From positions 62,001-126,000 of the forward strand of contig NZ_AQXG01000004.1 in NCBI RefSeq assembly GCF_000375425.1: a DNA stretch of 64,000 bases, read 5' to 3'. The notes below the pieces were generated by a model. The model saw only the letters and a list, made by a program, of their open reading frames with translations, was not told the DNA's origin and did not search any database. A program made the translations under genes and the position numbers. Within the stretch, counting starts at the first letter, position 1. Each line of letters begins with the position of its first letter. This document shows positions 24,895-34,698 of this stretch, one piece after another. Source of the stretch: Gracilimonas tropica DSM 19535 (GTDB lineage Bacteria; Bacteroidota; Rhodothermia; Balneolales; Balneolaceae).

Positions 24895-27408
24895 ATGGGC
24901 AATCTCGATTGGGATCAAGTTGAACGTATTTTAGATGAAGCACTCGATCTTCCGGAGGAACAACGAACGTCATTTGTACATGAGGCTTGCAAGCACAATC
25001 CTGAATTGAAAGAAGAGGTGGAACTCATACTTTCATCCATCAAAGAATCGGAAGGATGGCTGGATGATCCAACTCAATTTAAACAAGATTTTTTTGATGA
25101 AATTTCCGAGGATCTTGAACATTATTCCGGTAACAAACCTCTGATCGGAAAGAGAATTGGTTCCTATGAAGTAAAGGAAAAGATAGGTCAGGGAGGGATG
25201 GGAGCCGTTTACCTGGCTGAACGGACCGAAGGAGACTTTAAGCATCAGGTAGCCATCAAACTCATTGACAGCGAAAAAGCTACCCGGGAAAATCTCGACC
25301 GCTTTAAACAAGAGAAAAGGATCTTGGCCTCACTCAACCATCCGGGAATTGCACAGCTTTTTGATGGCGGAGTCACCGAAGACAATATTCCATACATCAT
25401 TATGGAATATGTGAATGGAATCCCCATTACTGACTATTGTCAACAAAAAGCCTGCCCGGCTTCAGAGAAAATTGAACTATTCATACAGGTTTTAGAAGCG
25501 GTTCGAAATGCGCATGAAAATCTTATTATCCACAGCGACCTTAAACCGGATAATATCCTGATCAATGAGGACGGGAATGTTAAGATTCTCGATTTCGGAA
25601 TATCCAAGCTTCTGCAAAATAAGGGGGATTCTGCATCGGCTTCTGAGTACAGTGGATCAGCTCTAACCCCAAGATATGCCGCACCTGAACAGGTTCAGGA
25701 CCTCAATATCACTACTGCAACCGATATTTATGCATTGGGATTGGTTTTATATAAGCTGCTTACGGAAGTAAATGCTATCGATTTTGAAGATCGCTCCAAA
25801 GAAACCATCAGGTCAGCTATACTTAATGATGTGATCCCCGCCCCTTCCAAAAAAGTGATAAATCCAAAACAGAAGCGAATGCTGTCAGGCGATTTGGATG
25901 CCATCATTCTTAAAGCCATTCAAAAAGAACCGGAAGAACGGTATCGCAGTGCCAATGATTTTATCAGTGACCTAAAGAAATACCTGCAAGATTTCCCGGT
26001 TTCTGCCCGACCTGACACCCTAAGCTATCGGGGCACTAAATTCCTTAAACGCCATAAGGGCGGCTCGTCCCTGGCTTTTGCGGCCTTGGTCATAATTGTA
26101 GGACTCACATTCTTTTATACCCGTCAGATCAAAGAAGAACGCAATCAAGCACAGATCGAAGCTGAAAAATCGCAGGAGATTACTTCTTTTGTGATCGGTT
26201 TACTGGAAGAGAACTATCCCGAAAACTCACAGGGAGATACCGTTACCGTTCGCCAAATCTTAGATAAAAGTGTACTCGAAATCGAGTCCATAAATAAGTC
26301 CCCGGATATCAAAGCAAAAATGCAGCAAGTTATTGGCCATGCATATAATTCGGTTGGTGAACCACATAAAGCAAAACCGCTATTGACCAAAGCCATTGGG
26401 ATCCTTGAATCTGAACACATTCAGAATACGGATCTTGCCCATACCTATAATGTAGCGGGTATTATCTACAGGGATCTGGGAAAGCTTGATTCTTCACAAA
26501 CCTATCTCGAAAAATCTGTATCCACATTCCGGTCTTTGAGCCGCCGACAGGTGCCGGAATATCCAAAAGCGCTTAAAAACCTTGCATATGTTTTGCGATT
26601 GAGATCCGATTATGAGGGGGCGTTGAAATGCCTGGAAGAAGCCTTAAAGATCGAGCAACAAATTTATGGTTCGGATAATATCAATATTGCTGAAACGATC
26701 TACATCCTGGCCTCGGTAAATCGCTATATGGGAAACTATGAGCAAGCACTGAAATACCAGAACCAATCTTTAGATATGGTACAAGCCAATACTGACGGGC
26801 CGCATCCGGGTATTATTGCTAATCTTTCAAACATCGCTGTTTTGAATAATATCCTGGAAAATAAAGAAGTAGCGAAGTCATCATACAAAAAGGCCTTAAA
26901 TATGGCCCACGACCTATATGGGCCCACTCATCCTGAGATTGCAACAATTTCTGCAAATCTCTCCAGTATTTATACTTACGAGGGAAAGTTTGATTCCGCT
27001 AAAATGTTAAGTGAACGGGCACTTGAAGTCTCTAAAAAATCCGTTGGCACCGATCACCCCCGATATGGCAATTATCTTACAAACTATGCAAGAATGTTTT
27101 TTTACAAGGGGGATTACCGTAAAGCGGATTCCATCTATACAAAAGCCTTCCAAATCTTTCAGCACCATTACTCGCCGGGACACCCTGAGATTGCATCAGC
27201 ACTTCAAAATATGGCTGAAGTAGCCATCGCTGAAAATGAGCTTGAGAGAGCCTCAGATTTACTTGAAAGGGCACTAACTATTCGTCGCACAAATTTTGAA
27301 AATAAGCACCCTCAGCTTCAGGATAACATCAGCGTTTTGGTTGATGTATATCGTGACCTGGGCATGACTCATCAAGCCGATTCACTTTCTGAGTTTTTAC
27401 TTAATTAG
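24895..27408 (+). CDS. Membrane Ser/Thr protein kinase with C-terminal TPR domain
   Basis: An 837-residue Hanks-type kinase. A helical N-terminal extension (about 1-88) precedes the kinase domain: Gly loop KIGQGGMGAVYL, Lys in HQVAIKLID, catalytic loop HSDLKPDNILI (about 213-223), DFG in ILDFGISKLL and AAPEQ. A single membrane helix (about 392-410, LAFAALVIIVGLTFFYT) leads to at least eight tetratricopeptide units of the TPR-12 type (for example EYPKALKNLAYVLRLRSDYE), ending near residue 830. The usual HRD is HSD, so it is a non-RD kinase that need not be switched on by activation-loop phosphorylation. It is paired with the ECF sigma factor upstream. Confidence 0.94.
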   Translation: MGNLDWDQVERILDEALDLPEEQRTSFVHEACKHNPELKEEVELILSSIKESEGWLDDPTQFKQDFFDEISEDLEHYSGNKPLIGKRIGSYEVKEKIGQGGMGAVYLAERTEGDFKHQVAIKLIDSEKATRENLDRFKQEKRILASLNHPGIAQLFDGGVTEDNIPYIIMEYVNGIPITDYCQQKACPASEKIELFIQVLEAVRNAHENLIIHSDLKPDNILINEDGNVKILDFGISKLLQNKGDSASASEYSGSALTPRYAAPEQVQDLNITTATDIYALGLVLYKLLTEVNAIDFEDRSKETIRSAILNDVIPAPSKKVINPKQKRMLSGDLDAIILKAIQKEPEERYRSANDFISDLKKYLQDFPVSARPDTLSYRGTKFLKRHKGGSSLAFAALVIIVGLTFFYTRQIKEERNQAQIEAEKSQEITSFVIGLLEENYPENSQGDTVTVRQILDKSVLEIESINKSPDIKAKMQQVIGHAYNSVGEPHKAKPLLTKAIGILESEHIQNTDLAHTYNVAGIIYRDLGKLDSSQTYLEKSVSTFRSLSRRQVPEYPKALKNLAYVLRLRSDYEGALKCLEEALKIEQQIYGSDNINIAETIYILASVNRYMGNYEQALKYQNQSLDMVQANTDGPHPGIIANLSNIAVLNNILENKEVAKSSYKKALNMAHDLYGPTHPEIATISANLSSIYTYEGKFDSAKMLSERALEVSKKSVGTDHPRYGNYLTNYARMFFYKGDYRKADSIYTKAFQIFQHHYSPGHPEIASALQNMAEVAIAENELERASDLLERALTIRRTNFENKHPQLQDNISVLVDVYRDLGMTHQADSLSEFLLN

Positions 27409-27719
27409 GAAGTGATTTATTTGGGGCTGTATTAAAAAAATAAGGTGGCTTCAATTTGAAACTCAGGTTTTCCGTGGTCTCTCATTTTTAGCGGTAATAT
27501 TTTAAGCTGAAGAGGCATCTTTTACTTTAATAATTCAAATCAAGAGTAAAAATAATATGAATATTAAGGCGAAAGTTTCTGCACACATTAGTTAAAAAAG
27601 CGCTTCCATGAAAAATCATAAATGGTTTAGATTTAGCTTATTTCGTCTTTCGGCGGTTAAAATTCAATTTTCAAATCCTTACCTTCTATACTCTTAAAAA
27701 TTTCAATCACAAAAATGAT
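27409..27719. other. Intergenic region upstream of pckA
   Basis: A 311-base AT-rich spacer. Apart from the AAGCGCTTCCA site at 27598-27608 I see no gene and no clear terminator for the kinase gene. Confidence 0.5.
27598..27608. promoter_or_regulatory. LacI/cre-like operator half-match upstream of pckA
   Basis: AAGCGCTTCCA contains the central palindrome AAGCGCTT typical of LacI-family and cre-type operators, 112 bases before the pckA start. The identical 11-mer occurs at 55039-55049. Catabolite control of pckA would make sense, but no regulator is in view. Confidence 0.25.
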
Positions 27720-29336
27720 ATGAGTGTAGATTACAAGTCCAAACCAAAGAGTAAAATCGGGCTCGATTATCTCGGTTTAGAATCAAATGAAAATGTATTC
27801 TGGAACCTATCTCCGGCTGAATTATATGAGCAAGCTATTCTCAGGAACGAAGCTATCCTAACCAAAGATCATGCACTTCGTGTGTTAACAGGACAATACA
27901 CCGGGCGCTCCCCAAAAGATAAATTCATCGTTGAGCAGTCATCTATACGTGAGGAAATTGACTGGGGAGATATTAACCAGCCCATTTCAGAGGATGTTTT
28001 TGAAAACCTTTTTGAAAAAACCGTCAACTATTTGAAAGACAAAGATCTGTTTGTGAAGGATCTTTTCTGCGGAGCCGATGAAGCCAACAGGCTTAACGTT
28101 CGGGTGGTAAGTGAGGCGGCTTACCACGGACTGTTCTCACACAACATGTTTATCAATCCTTCGAGAGAGGAACTGGAAGATCATGAGCCCGAGTTCACAG
28201 TGTTAGCGGCTCCTCACCTGAAAGCGGATCCTGAAAAAGATGGCACCCGCACCAGTACTTTCATATTGTGTAATTTTGAGAAAAAGATCATCCTTATTGG
28301 TGGAACTTTGTATTCCGGAGAAGTTAAAAAAGGCATCTTCTCAGTCATGAACTACCTGTTACCCAAGAAAGGGGTAATGGCCATGCACTGCTCAGCCAAT
28401 CATGATGAAAATGGAAAAACGGCTGTCTTCTTTGGATTGTCGGGAACCGGAAAAACCACATTATCTGCTGATCCGGAAAAAACTCTGATTGGTGATGATG
28501 AGCATGGCTGGAGCGATGAAGGAGTCTTTAATTTTGAAGGAGGCTGCTACGCCAAGACCATAAATCTTTCCCGAGAGAATGAACCGTTGATCTATGCTAC
28601 CACCCAGATGCCGGGTACTATTCTTGAGAATGTAGTATTGGATGAGAATCGAGAACCGGATTTTGACGATGTAAGCCTTACGCAAAATACACGCTGTTCC
28701 TATCCGCTTGAATTTATCCCCAATGCAAGTGCTTCCGGTAAAGGCGGACATCCAGAGAACATTATCTTTTTGACCTGTGATGCTTTTGGCGTGCTGCCTC
28801 CTATTTCCAAGCTATCTCCCGATCAGGCTATGTACCATTTCATTAGTGGGTACACGGCAAAAGTGGCGGGCACTGAGCGAGGAGTAACGGAACCTCAAGC
28901 CACCTTCTCAGCTTGTTTTGGAGCTCCTTTTATGCCACTACATCCTACAGTTTATGCAGAGTTACTGGCAAAAAAAATCCGTAAACATAATGCAAATGTT
29001 TGGCTGGTTAATACCGGATGGACGGGTGGAGCTTATGGTGAAGGCCACCGCATGAAACTGGCTCATACCCGAAAAATGCTCAGTGAAGCATTGGCGGGAA
29101 ACCTTGAGAATGTTGAATACAGTACGGATCCCATCTTTGGCGTCCAGATTCCAACTTCTATCGAGGATGTTCCAAGTGAGGTCTTGATCCCAAGAAACAC
29201 CTGGAAGGATAAAGATGCTTATGATGCGAAAGCTAAGAAGCTCGCCGAAATGTTCATTGAAAACTTCAAGCAATTTGAAGATGAAGCAAGCGAAGAATTA
29301 CTGTCAGCGGCACCTAAGGTAACAGTGAACGGTTAA
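27720..29336 (+). CDS. pckA: Phosphoenolpyruvate carboxykinase (ATP)
   Basis: Gluconeogenic enzyme that converts oxaloacetate and ATP to phosphoenolpyruvate and CO2 in the cytosol. It has 538 residues, the usual length. Signature motifs are the substrate-binding [16 protein letters not shown] (about 59-74), MAMHCSANH, the P-loop [14 protein letters not shown] (about 239-252), the metal site LIGDDEHGW (about 257-265), NARCSYP-like [14 protein letters not shown], and the C-terminal [18 protein letters not shown]. It is a single-gene unit with a strong terminator. A LacI-like operator sequence lies upstream. Confidence 0.98.
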   Translation: MSVDYKSKPKSKIGLDYLGLESNENVFWNLSPAELYEQAILRNEAILTKDHALRVLTGQYTGRSPKDKFIVEQSSIREEIDWGDINQPISEDVFENLFEKTVNYLKDKDLFVKDLFCGADEANRLNVRVVSEAAYHGLFSHNMFINPSREELEDHEPEFTVLAAPHLKADPEKDGTRTSTFILCNFEKKIILIGGTLYSGEVKKGIFSVMNYLLPKKGVMAMHCSANHDENGKTAVFFGLSGTGKTTLSADPEKTLIGDDEHGWSDEGVFNFEGGCYAKTINLSRENEPLIYATTQMPGTILENVVLDENREPDFDDVSLTQNTRCSYPLEFIPNASASGKGGHPENIIFLTCDAFGVLPPISKLSPDQAMYHFISGYTAKVAGTERGVTEPQATFSACFGAPFMPLHPTVYAELLAKKIRKHNANVWLVNTGWTGGAYGEGHRMKLAHTRKMLSEALAGNLENVEYSTDPIFGVQIPTSIEDVPSEVLIPRNTWKDKDAYDAKAKKLAEMFIENFKQFEDEASEELLSAAPKVTVNG

Positions 29337-29360
29337 CAAAAATCTAAGACACATTTTTAA

Positions 29361-29390
29361 GCCGGGATGTTAATGCATCCCGGTTTTTTT
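29361..29390 (+). terminator. Rho-independent terminator of pckA
   Basis: The stem CCGGGATG (29362-29369) / CATCCCGG (29376-29383) around TTAATG is followed by T7, 25 bases after the stop. Confidence 0.93.
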
Positions 29391-29407
29391 ATGCCTCAGA
29401 TATCGCG

Positions 29408-30487
29408 TTAATCTTCTGCGATAGCGTTCAGTTTTTCCAGGTTCTCCTGTACCCGAAGAGCTTCTATGGCTTCATCAATTCCGCCCTTCATAATATTATC
29501 CAGGTCATAGAGGGTTAGATTTATTCTATGATCGGTAAACCGGCCTTGAGGAAAGTTATAGGTGCGTATTTTCGCAGAGCGATCTCCCGTTGAAACCTGA
29601 CTTTTACGCTCGGCAGCTCTCTCTTTCTGTTTCTTCTCCAACTCCATATCATACATCTTTGCACGAAGCATGGTCATAGCTTTTTCTTTGTTCTGATGCT
29701 GAGACCGCTCTTCCTGACATTCCACTACAATCCCGGTCGGTTCATGGGTCAGGCGAATCGCTGAATCCGTTTTGTTAACGTGTTGCCCTCCTGCTCCACT
29801 CGCCCTGAATGTATCCACACGAATGTCAGATGGATTGATGTCAATATCCACCTCTTCCACTTCCGGAAGTACGGCTACCGTTGCAGCTGAGGTATGAACA
29901 CGCCCCTGGCTTTCCGTCTCGGGAACCCGTTGCACACGATGGACTCCGCTTTCAAATTTCATCTTCCCAAACACCGCCTCGCCTTCCAGTTGAAAAACAA
30001 TTTCTTTATAGCCGCCTTTGTCTGATTCTGCGATGTTCATCAAACTCATTTTCCAGCCTTGCTTATCGGCATAACGTCGATACATATCAAACAGGTCGCC
30101 GGCAAATATGGCGGCTTCATCCCCACCGGTTCCGGCACGAATCTCAACAATCGCATTCTTGGAATCCTCAGGATCTTTAGGAATGAGCTTCATTTTGATC
30201 TCTTCCTCGAGTTTAGCCAATTGCTGCTTGATCTCCTTATTTTCCTCACGTGCCATTTCGGTGATCTCAGCATCCTCATTCATTTCGATCAGCTCATTAT
30301 TCCCCTCTTGACGATTTTTGAGATCCATCCAGGTATCGTAATCTTGCACAAGCTCCTCCAGATCACTTCGCTCTTTAGTTAGCTCAGTATATTTTTGAGG
30401 ATCATCGAACACAGCCGGATCGCTCATTGCTGCATTCACTTCTTCGAACCTTGATTTAACTTGCTTTAGCTTTTCTTCTATATCCAT
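29408..30487 (-). CDS. prfA: Peptide chain release factor 1
   Basis: RF1 recognises UAA and UAG stop codons and triggers release of the finished protein on the ribosome. The protein has 359 residues, essentially the E. coli length. It shows the PxT stop-codon-reading motif as RVPETESQGRVHTSA, the peptidyl-transfer motif GGQ within RASGAGGQHVNKTDSAIR (about 233-235), and the RF1 C-terminal block RTYNFPQGRFTDHRINLTLY. The gene sits alone here, whereas in many genomes a methyltransferase (prmC/hemK) follows. The pckA gene converges on it. Confidence 0.98.
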   Translation of the reverse strand: MDIEEKLKQVKSRFEEVNAAMSDPAVFDDPQKYTELTKERSDLEELVQDYDTWMDLKNRQEGNNELIEMNEDAEITEMAREENKEIKQQLAKLEEEIKMKLIPKDPEDSKNAIVEIRAGTGGDEAAIFAGDLFDMYRRYADKQGWKMSLMNIAESDKGGYKEIVFQLEGEAVFGKMKFESGVHRVQRVPETESQGRVHTSAATVAVLPEVEEVDIDINPSDIRVDTFRASGAGGQHVNKTDSAIRLTHEPTGIVVECQEERSQHQNKEKAMTMLRAKMYDMELEKKQKERAAERKSQVSTGDRSAKIRTYNFPQGRFTDHRINLTLYDLDNIMKGGIDEAIEALRVQENLEKLNAIAED

Positions 30488-30543
30488 TTTTTGGGCTGAA
30501 TTTATTTCGGCTCGAAATTAAGGATTTCAGGGAAGGATTGATA

Positions 30544-30576
30544 TAAAAAAAGCCGACTCTGTAATTGAGTCGGCTT
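30544..30576 (-). terminator. Terminator of the cohesin-like/FN3 gene
   Basis: The 10-bp perfect stem AAGCCGACTC (30550-30559) / GAGTCGGCTT (30567-30576) has an A-rich plus-strand left flank, giving a U tract on the minus strand. It resembles the terminators at 40557-40586 and 42663-42692. Confidence 0.9.
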
Positions 30577-30601
30577 GAAAATTTATCCTTGAGGCAGGGA
30601 T

Positions 30602-33600
30602 CTATTTAATGAGCATCAATTTCTTCGTTTGAACGAAACTACCGGCCTCTATACGATAGATATAGGTTCCTGATGAGAGATTACCTGCATCAAACCGAAC
30701 CGTGTAACGTCCGGGTGCCTTGCGTTCATTGACAAGTGAAGCTACGTTCCTGCCTAACATATCGAATATCAGCAATTTCACCTCAGCCGCTTTCGGTATT
30801 GCATAGCTTATATTTGTAGAAGGATTGAATGGATTTGGATAATTCTGGCTCAAACTGAATTCCACCGGTAATTCATCAGCTTCATTGGCTACAGATGTCT
30901 GAACATCAATCGTAATGGAAGCCTGTACAGACCCTCCTTCTGAATCCGAAACCGTGATGGTTAGAGTACCTTCTCCCTCAAAGCCGGGAGCTGAGATCGA
31001 CACTGAAAATTCATCCGGATTGAGTGCCACAACGATATCATCCGGTGTTACCGAGAGCTGGACATCCAAATCCGGTAAAGTATCCTCAATATCGGTTATG
31101 GAAGTATCCAGACTTAGTGAAAAGGTCTCATCATTTTTGAATGATATACTTTTCGGAAGGCCCGTTATTTTGGGAAGGTCGTTAACGGGGGTCACCTCAA
31201 CCGTAAGAGTATTAGAAACCTGAAGGCCTTCAGTATCCAACGCTTCAACCACAACTGATCCTGTACCAAATTGATCTTTTACAGAAGACAAATACAAAGT
31301 ATCTGTTCCGATAGATGCTTGGATCAAGGACCCCTCAGAAACGGTAATTTGGTAGCTTAATGTACCTCCCTCAGGATCTGAAAAGACATTACTTAACTTG
31401 GCAACGGTTACTTTTCCAAAATCCTCAGAAAGCGTCAAGCTTCCCAGGCTCGAGATCACTTCCGGTCTTTGGTTCATTTCACTGATGGTTGTAAAACCTG
31501 AAACTGCACTCCAATCACCTATCCCGGTTTCATTTTTTGCCCGTACCCGCCAATAATACTGGCTATCATAATTCAATTCATTTACCTGGTACATAGTATC
31601 TGCCAAAGTTGAACTCATAACAATAGAAGTAAAATCAGAGGCTGTTGATAATTCAACCTGAAAAGAATCTGCATAGGCAATATTATTCCAAATTAGATTG
31701 ACCAGGGTGTCAACATTCGTTGCATTATTGGCAGGACTAACTAAGATCGGTTTTTCAGGTATGGGCTGCTTGGTCGTAAAAATATAGCTTACCGACCAAC
31801 TTGATGTATCTGAACTCGTCGATCCAATGGTTCTAACTTGCCAAAAATAAGTGCTTGAGTAGTCTAATCCTGATAAATCTGCAGAGGTGTCTAAACTTGT
31901 ATCTTGTACAACTACCGTTCCAAAGCTTGATTCTGAAGAAACTCTGTATTCATAACCTTCTACATTTTCAACATTCTCCCATGTTAATGTGAGGGCAGTA
32001 TCTAAACCAGTGGCATTGTTAAGAGGAGTCAGCAAATCAGGAGCACCTACCGGGCGTTTCCTTGTTGTGAATTTAGCAACAGCACTGTATGAACTTTCAC
32101 CACCTTCGTTTTTTGCCAGAACTCTCCAAAAATAAGCCGTTTCATACGAAAGACCATTTATTGAAAGTAAAGTATCTGTTAAAGACTCATTTATATCAAT
32201 AGTATTGAAAAGCGAATCTGTAGAAACCTCAACTCTGAAAGAATCTGCGTTTGTACTGCTGGTCCATTTTAATTGAAGTACAGTATCTGCATTGGCAGTT
32301 CCATCTGCCGGACTTAACACTATTGGTGCTGTGGGCGGTCTAACAATGGTAGTAAAGCTTCTTTCCGTTGACCAATTCAAGGAAGAGCCCTGACCGTTAA
32401 TAGCTTTAACCCGCCAGAAGTATTGTGTGCCATAGTCAAAGCTCAATGCTAAACTGGTATCTGAAAGTACACTATCAATCTGAGTAGTTGAGAAATCTGA
32501 GGTTGAGGAAACCTGTAACTGATATTCTCCCGCAAGATCTGCGCTGTTCCATGAAAATGTAACCAGTGTATCCAGACCTGTTGCATTATTAGCCGGATTC
32601 ACGAGACTCACATCTCCAGGCAAGCCAGAAAAAGTGGTGAAATTTTGAATTGACGACCATGTGCCCTGTCCACCATCATTGATACCTGCTACTCTCCAAT
32701 AATATTGGGTTGAGAAATCCAGGGAATCTGCTTCAAAACTGTTAGCAGATACCATGGTATCGATAGTTGTAGTACCAAAATTCTGATCGGTAGAAATTTG
32801 CACCCGATAAGAATTAGCCTCTGAAACTGCATCCCATGTCAAAGTAAGAGCTGTATCCACATCAGTGGTATTATTGCCGGGCGACACTAATGAAGGAGCA
32901 ACGGGAGGATTTACCCTGCTTATGGTAATTAGACCTGGGATTGGAGTTGTGGTAGGGACCGACGGTGAAGGTTCATTGAAAGAGAGTTCTTTCAGATTAA
33001 CAGGAATCTGCTCGCCATCCAAAACCGAATTCTTGGGTGCAAACATCAATTTGATTACAGGCTGAGTACCTGAAAGCGCAGTTGTACCTGCTCCGGCAAT
33101 TCTAATAAAATCGGCCGAATCTCTGCTCTGTACACTTAATCCTGCCGCTTCAGATTGGGTTCCACTAAGGTCTAAGCCAACAAAGCTAAACTTTGAAGTA
33201 TCAAATGAAACTTCACTTTCGAAAGCGAAGATAGAGTAGGAAGAAAGTTCATTGGTATAAAGGCCAATCGTTGCTGTATCGGGATAGGTCAATTCAAGAG
33301 AATCCAGGTATGCATCGAAATCGTTTACACGCACATTAATTTGATCCGATGGGAAGTTCTGATCATCCCGCGCATTGATAACCACATCGCCTCTTGAAAC
33401 GCCTGTTAACAAGCCCGTACCATCAATACTGGCTATAGATGCATCGGAAGTTTCCCATGAGTATGGGGCCGTGCCATTTCCACCGGTAACACTAAATTGA
33501 AGAGTGTTTCCTATACTTACGGCAGTATCTTGTGGAGCTATAGGTATATCCGGAGCGCTGTTTACCGTGACGGTGGAATTTTCAAGATCTGCCTGTAAAT

Positions 33601-34663
33601 TTTCATTTAACAAGCCTGAATTAAAACTTACACTTGAATTTCCGGTTCGCTCATTCGTGACTTCAAACCTTAAAATATATAAATCACCTGTACCTGAAAG
33701 ACTATCTGTTCCTGCTGCCGCTATTTGAACCCTGTTATTATCAATGTTTACGGTAGGATTACCCCAAATGCTTGTTCGAGGTGTTGTTAAGACTTCCTTT
33801 AATGACAAGTAACTATCACTGAAACTGATATCCAATTCTAAAGATGTTACAGCCAAGCCAGTCAGGTCTGATGATCTGACCGGTAGATCCAGGGTTAATG
33901 TTTGGGTGATAGAAGTATCGGGGATACTCAAAGAGAGATCCGTAAATGCATTAGGTAAAATTGTAAAAAAAGCTGTTGAGTCCCTAAGACCGATTGCATC
34001 TACTGCTTTAACCTGAACCGTTCCGGTTGTATTTGCTACAAATTGCCCGTTCGCATCAATTTGTGCAATATTCGAATCCGTGATCGTCCAGGTTATGGGG
34101 TCAGTTGCATCTTCTTGCAACTCGAACTGTAAGGTATCTCCTTCAGTAATTTGGATATTACTTTTCGGATAGATTCGTACACCTAATGTTCGCAAAGATC
34201 CATTTTCTGTAGTCACGGCCGGAGAACCTTCATTGAGCTGTGCTGAAATAAATTCCAGATTGCTGCTTCTAAAGTAATCTACCTCTGAAAATGCCTTAAC
34301 CTGTAAGTAGACCAACACACTGTCACCAGAAGCAGTTACGGTATCTGAAGATGCAAAAGCCAAACGATCAGTTCCTTCAAAATAAACCACGTTACCAACC
34401 GATGACAACATCGTTCCTGACTTATTAATGCCTACGATGTCGAAATAACTTTCATTAAAACTGAACTCAAATTCTCCTGCAATAACCCCGTCAGAGCTCT
34501 GCAAATTTGAGACATAAATTGGCACATCTATTGTTTCGCCGGATCTAAGTGTGGTGTCAGGCAATGACAGACTGACCTGCCCATAAGTAAATGTAGGCAG
34601 AATCATGAGCAGGAGTATTCCCGCCCATTTCAACTTATCCATTTTATGCTTTAAAGATCTCAT
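30602..34663 (-). CDS. Giant secreted adhesin-like protein: cohesin-like modules, Ig-like and five FN3 domains, T9SS tail
   Basis: A 1353-residue extracellular protein. The signal peptide ends near TYGQ. Three cohesin-like modules follow (about 30-158, 240-362, 446-580). The first opens VSLSLPDTTLRSGETIDVPI and contains FEFSFNESYFDIVGI. They are separated by Ig-like (Big2-type) domains with patterns such as SNIAQIDANGQFVANTTGTV. Five fibronectin-III repeats (about 585-1060) share PxxVSPANNAT.VDT and YYWRV.A.N. Cadherin/Ig-like domains fill about 1065-1260. The Por-secretion tail ([20 protein letters not shown] to KKLMLIK) targets it to the surface by T9SS. It lies 35 bases after the dockerin-bearing gene with no terminator between, so the two probably form one operon. 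Start codon choice is between two nearby Mets. Confidence 0.85.
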   Translation of the reverse strand: MRSLKHKMDKLKWAGILLLMILPTFTYGQVSLSLPDTTLRSGETIDVPIYVSNLQSSDGVIAGEFEFSFNESYFDIVGINKSGTMLSSVGNVVYFEGTDRLAFASSDTVTASGDSVLVYLQVKAFSEVDYFRSSNLEFISAQLNEGSPAVTTENGSLRTLGVRIYPKSNIQITEGDTLQFELQEDATDPITWTITDSNIAQIDANGQFVANTTGTVQVKAVDAIGLRDSTAFFTILPNAFTDLSLSIPDTSITQTLTLDLPVRSSDLTGLAVTSLELDISFSDSYLSLKEVLTTPRTSIWGNPTVNIDNNRVQIAAAGTDSLSGTGDLYILRFEVTNERTGNSSVSFNSGLLNENLQADLENSTVTVNSAPDIPIAPQDTAVSIGNTLQFSVTGGNGTAPYSWETSDASIASIDGTGLLTGVSRGDVVINARDDQNFPSDQINVRVNDFDAYLDSLELTYPDTATIGLYTNELSSYSIFAFESEVSFDTSKFSFVGLDLSGTQSEAAGLSVQSRDSADFIRIAGAGTTALSGTQPVIKLMFAPKNSVLDGEQIPVNLKELSFNEPSPSVPTTTPIPGLITISRVNPPVAPSLVSPGNNTTDVDTALTLTWDAVSEANSYRVQISTDQNFGTTTIDTMVSANSFEADSLDFSTQYYWRVAGINDGGQGTWSSIQNFTTFSGLPGDVSLVNPANNATGLDTLVTFSWNSADLAGEYQLQVSSTSDFSTTQIDSVLSDTSLALSFDYGTQYFWRVKAINGQGSSLNWSTERSFTTIVRPPTAPIVLSPADGTANADTVLQLKWTSSTNADSFRVEVSTDSLFNTIDINESLTDTLLSINGLSYETAYFWRVLAKNEGGESSYSAVAKFTTRKRPVGAPDLLTPLNNATGLDTALTLTWENVENVEGYEYRVSSESSFGTVVVQDTSLDTSADLSGLDYSSTYFWQVRTIGSTSSDTSSWSVSYIFTTKQPIPEKPILVSPANNATNVDTLVNLIWNNIAYADSFQVELSTASDFTSIVMSSTLADTMYQVNELNYDSQYYWRVRAKNETGIGDWSAVSGFTTISEMNQRPEVISSLGSLTLSEDFGKVTVAKLSNVFSDPEGGTLSYQITVSEGSLIQASIGTDTLYLSSVKDQFGTGSVVVEALDTEGLQVSNTLTVEVTPVNDLPKITGLPKSISFKNDETFSLSLDTSITDIEDTLPDLDVQLSVTPDDIVVALNPDEFSVSISAPGFEGEGTLTITVSDSEGGSVQASITIDVQTSVANEADELPVEFSLSQNYPNPFNPSTNISYAIPKAAEVKLLIFDMLGRNVASLVNERKAPGRYTVRFDAGNLSSGTYIYRIEAGSFVQTKKLMLIK

Positions 34664-34698
34664 AATTACTCCTTTTTATAGATACAATTCATGCCTGT

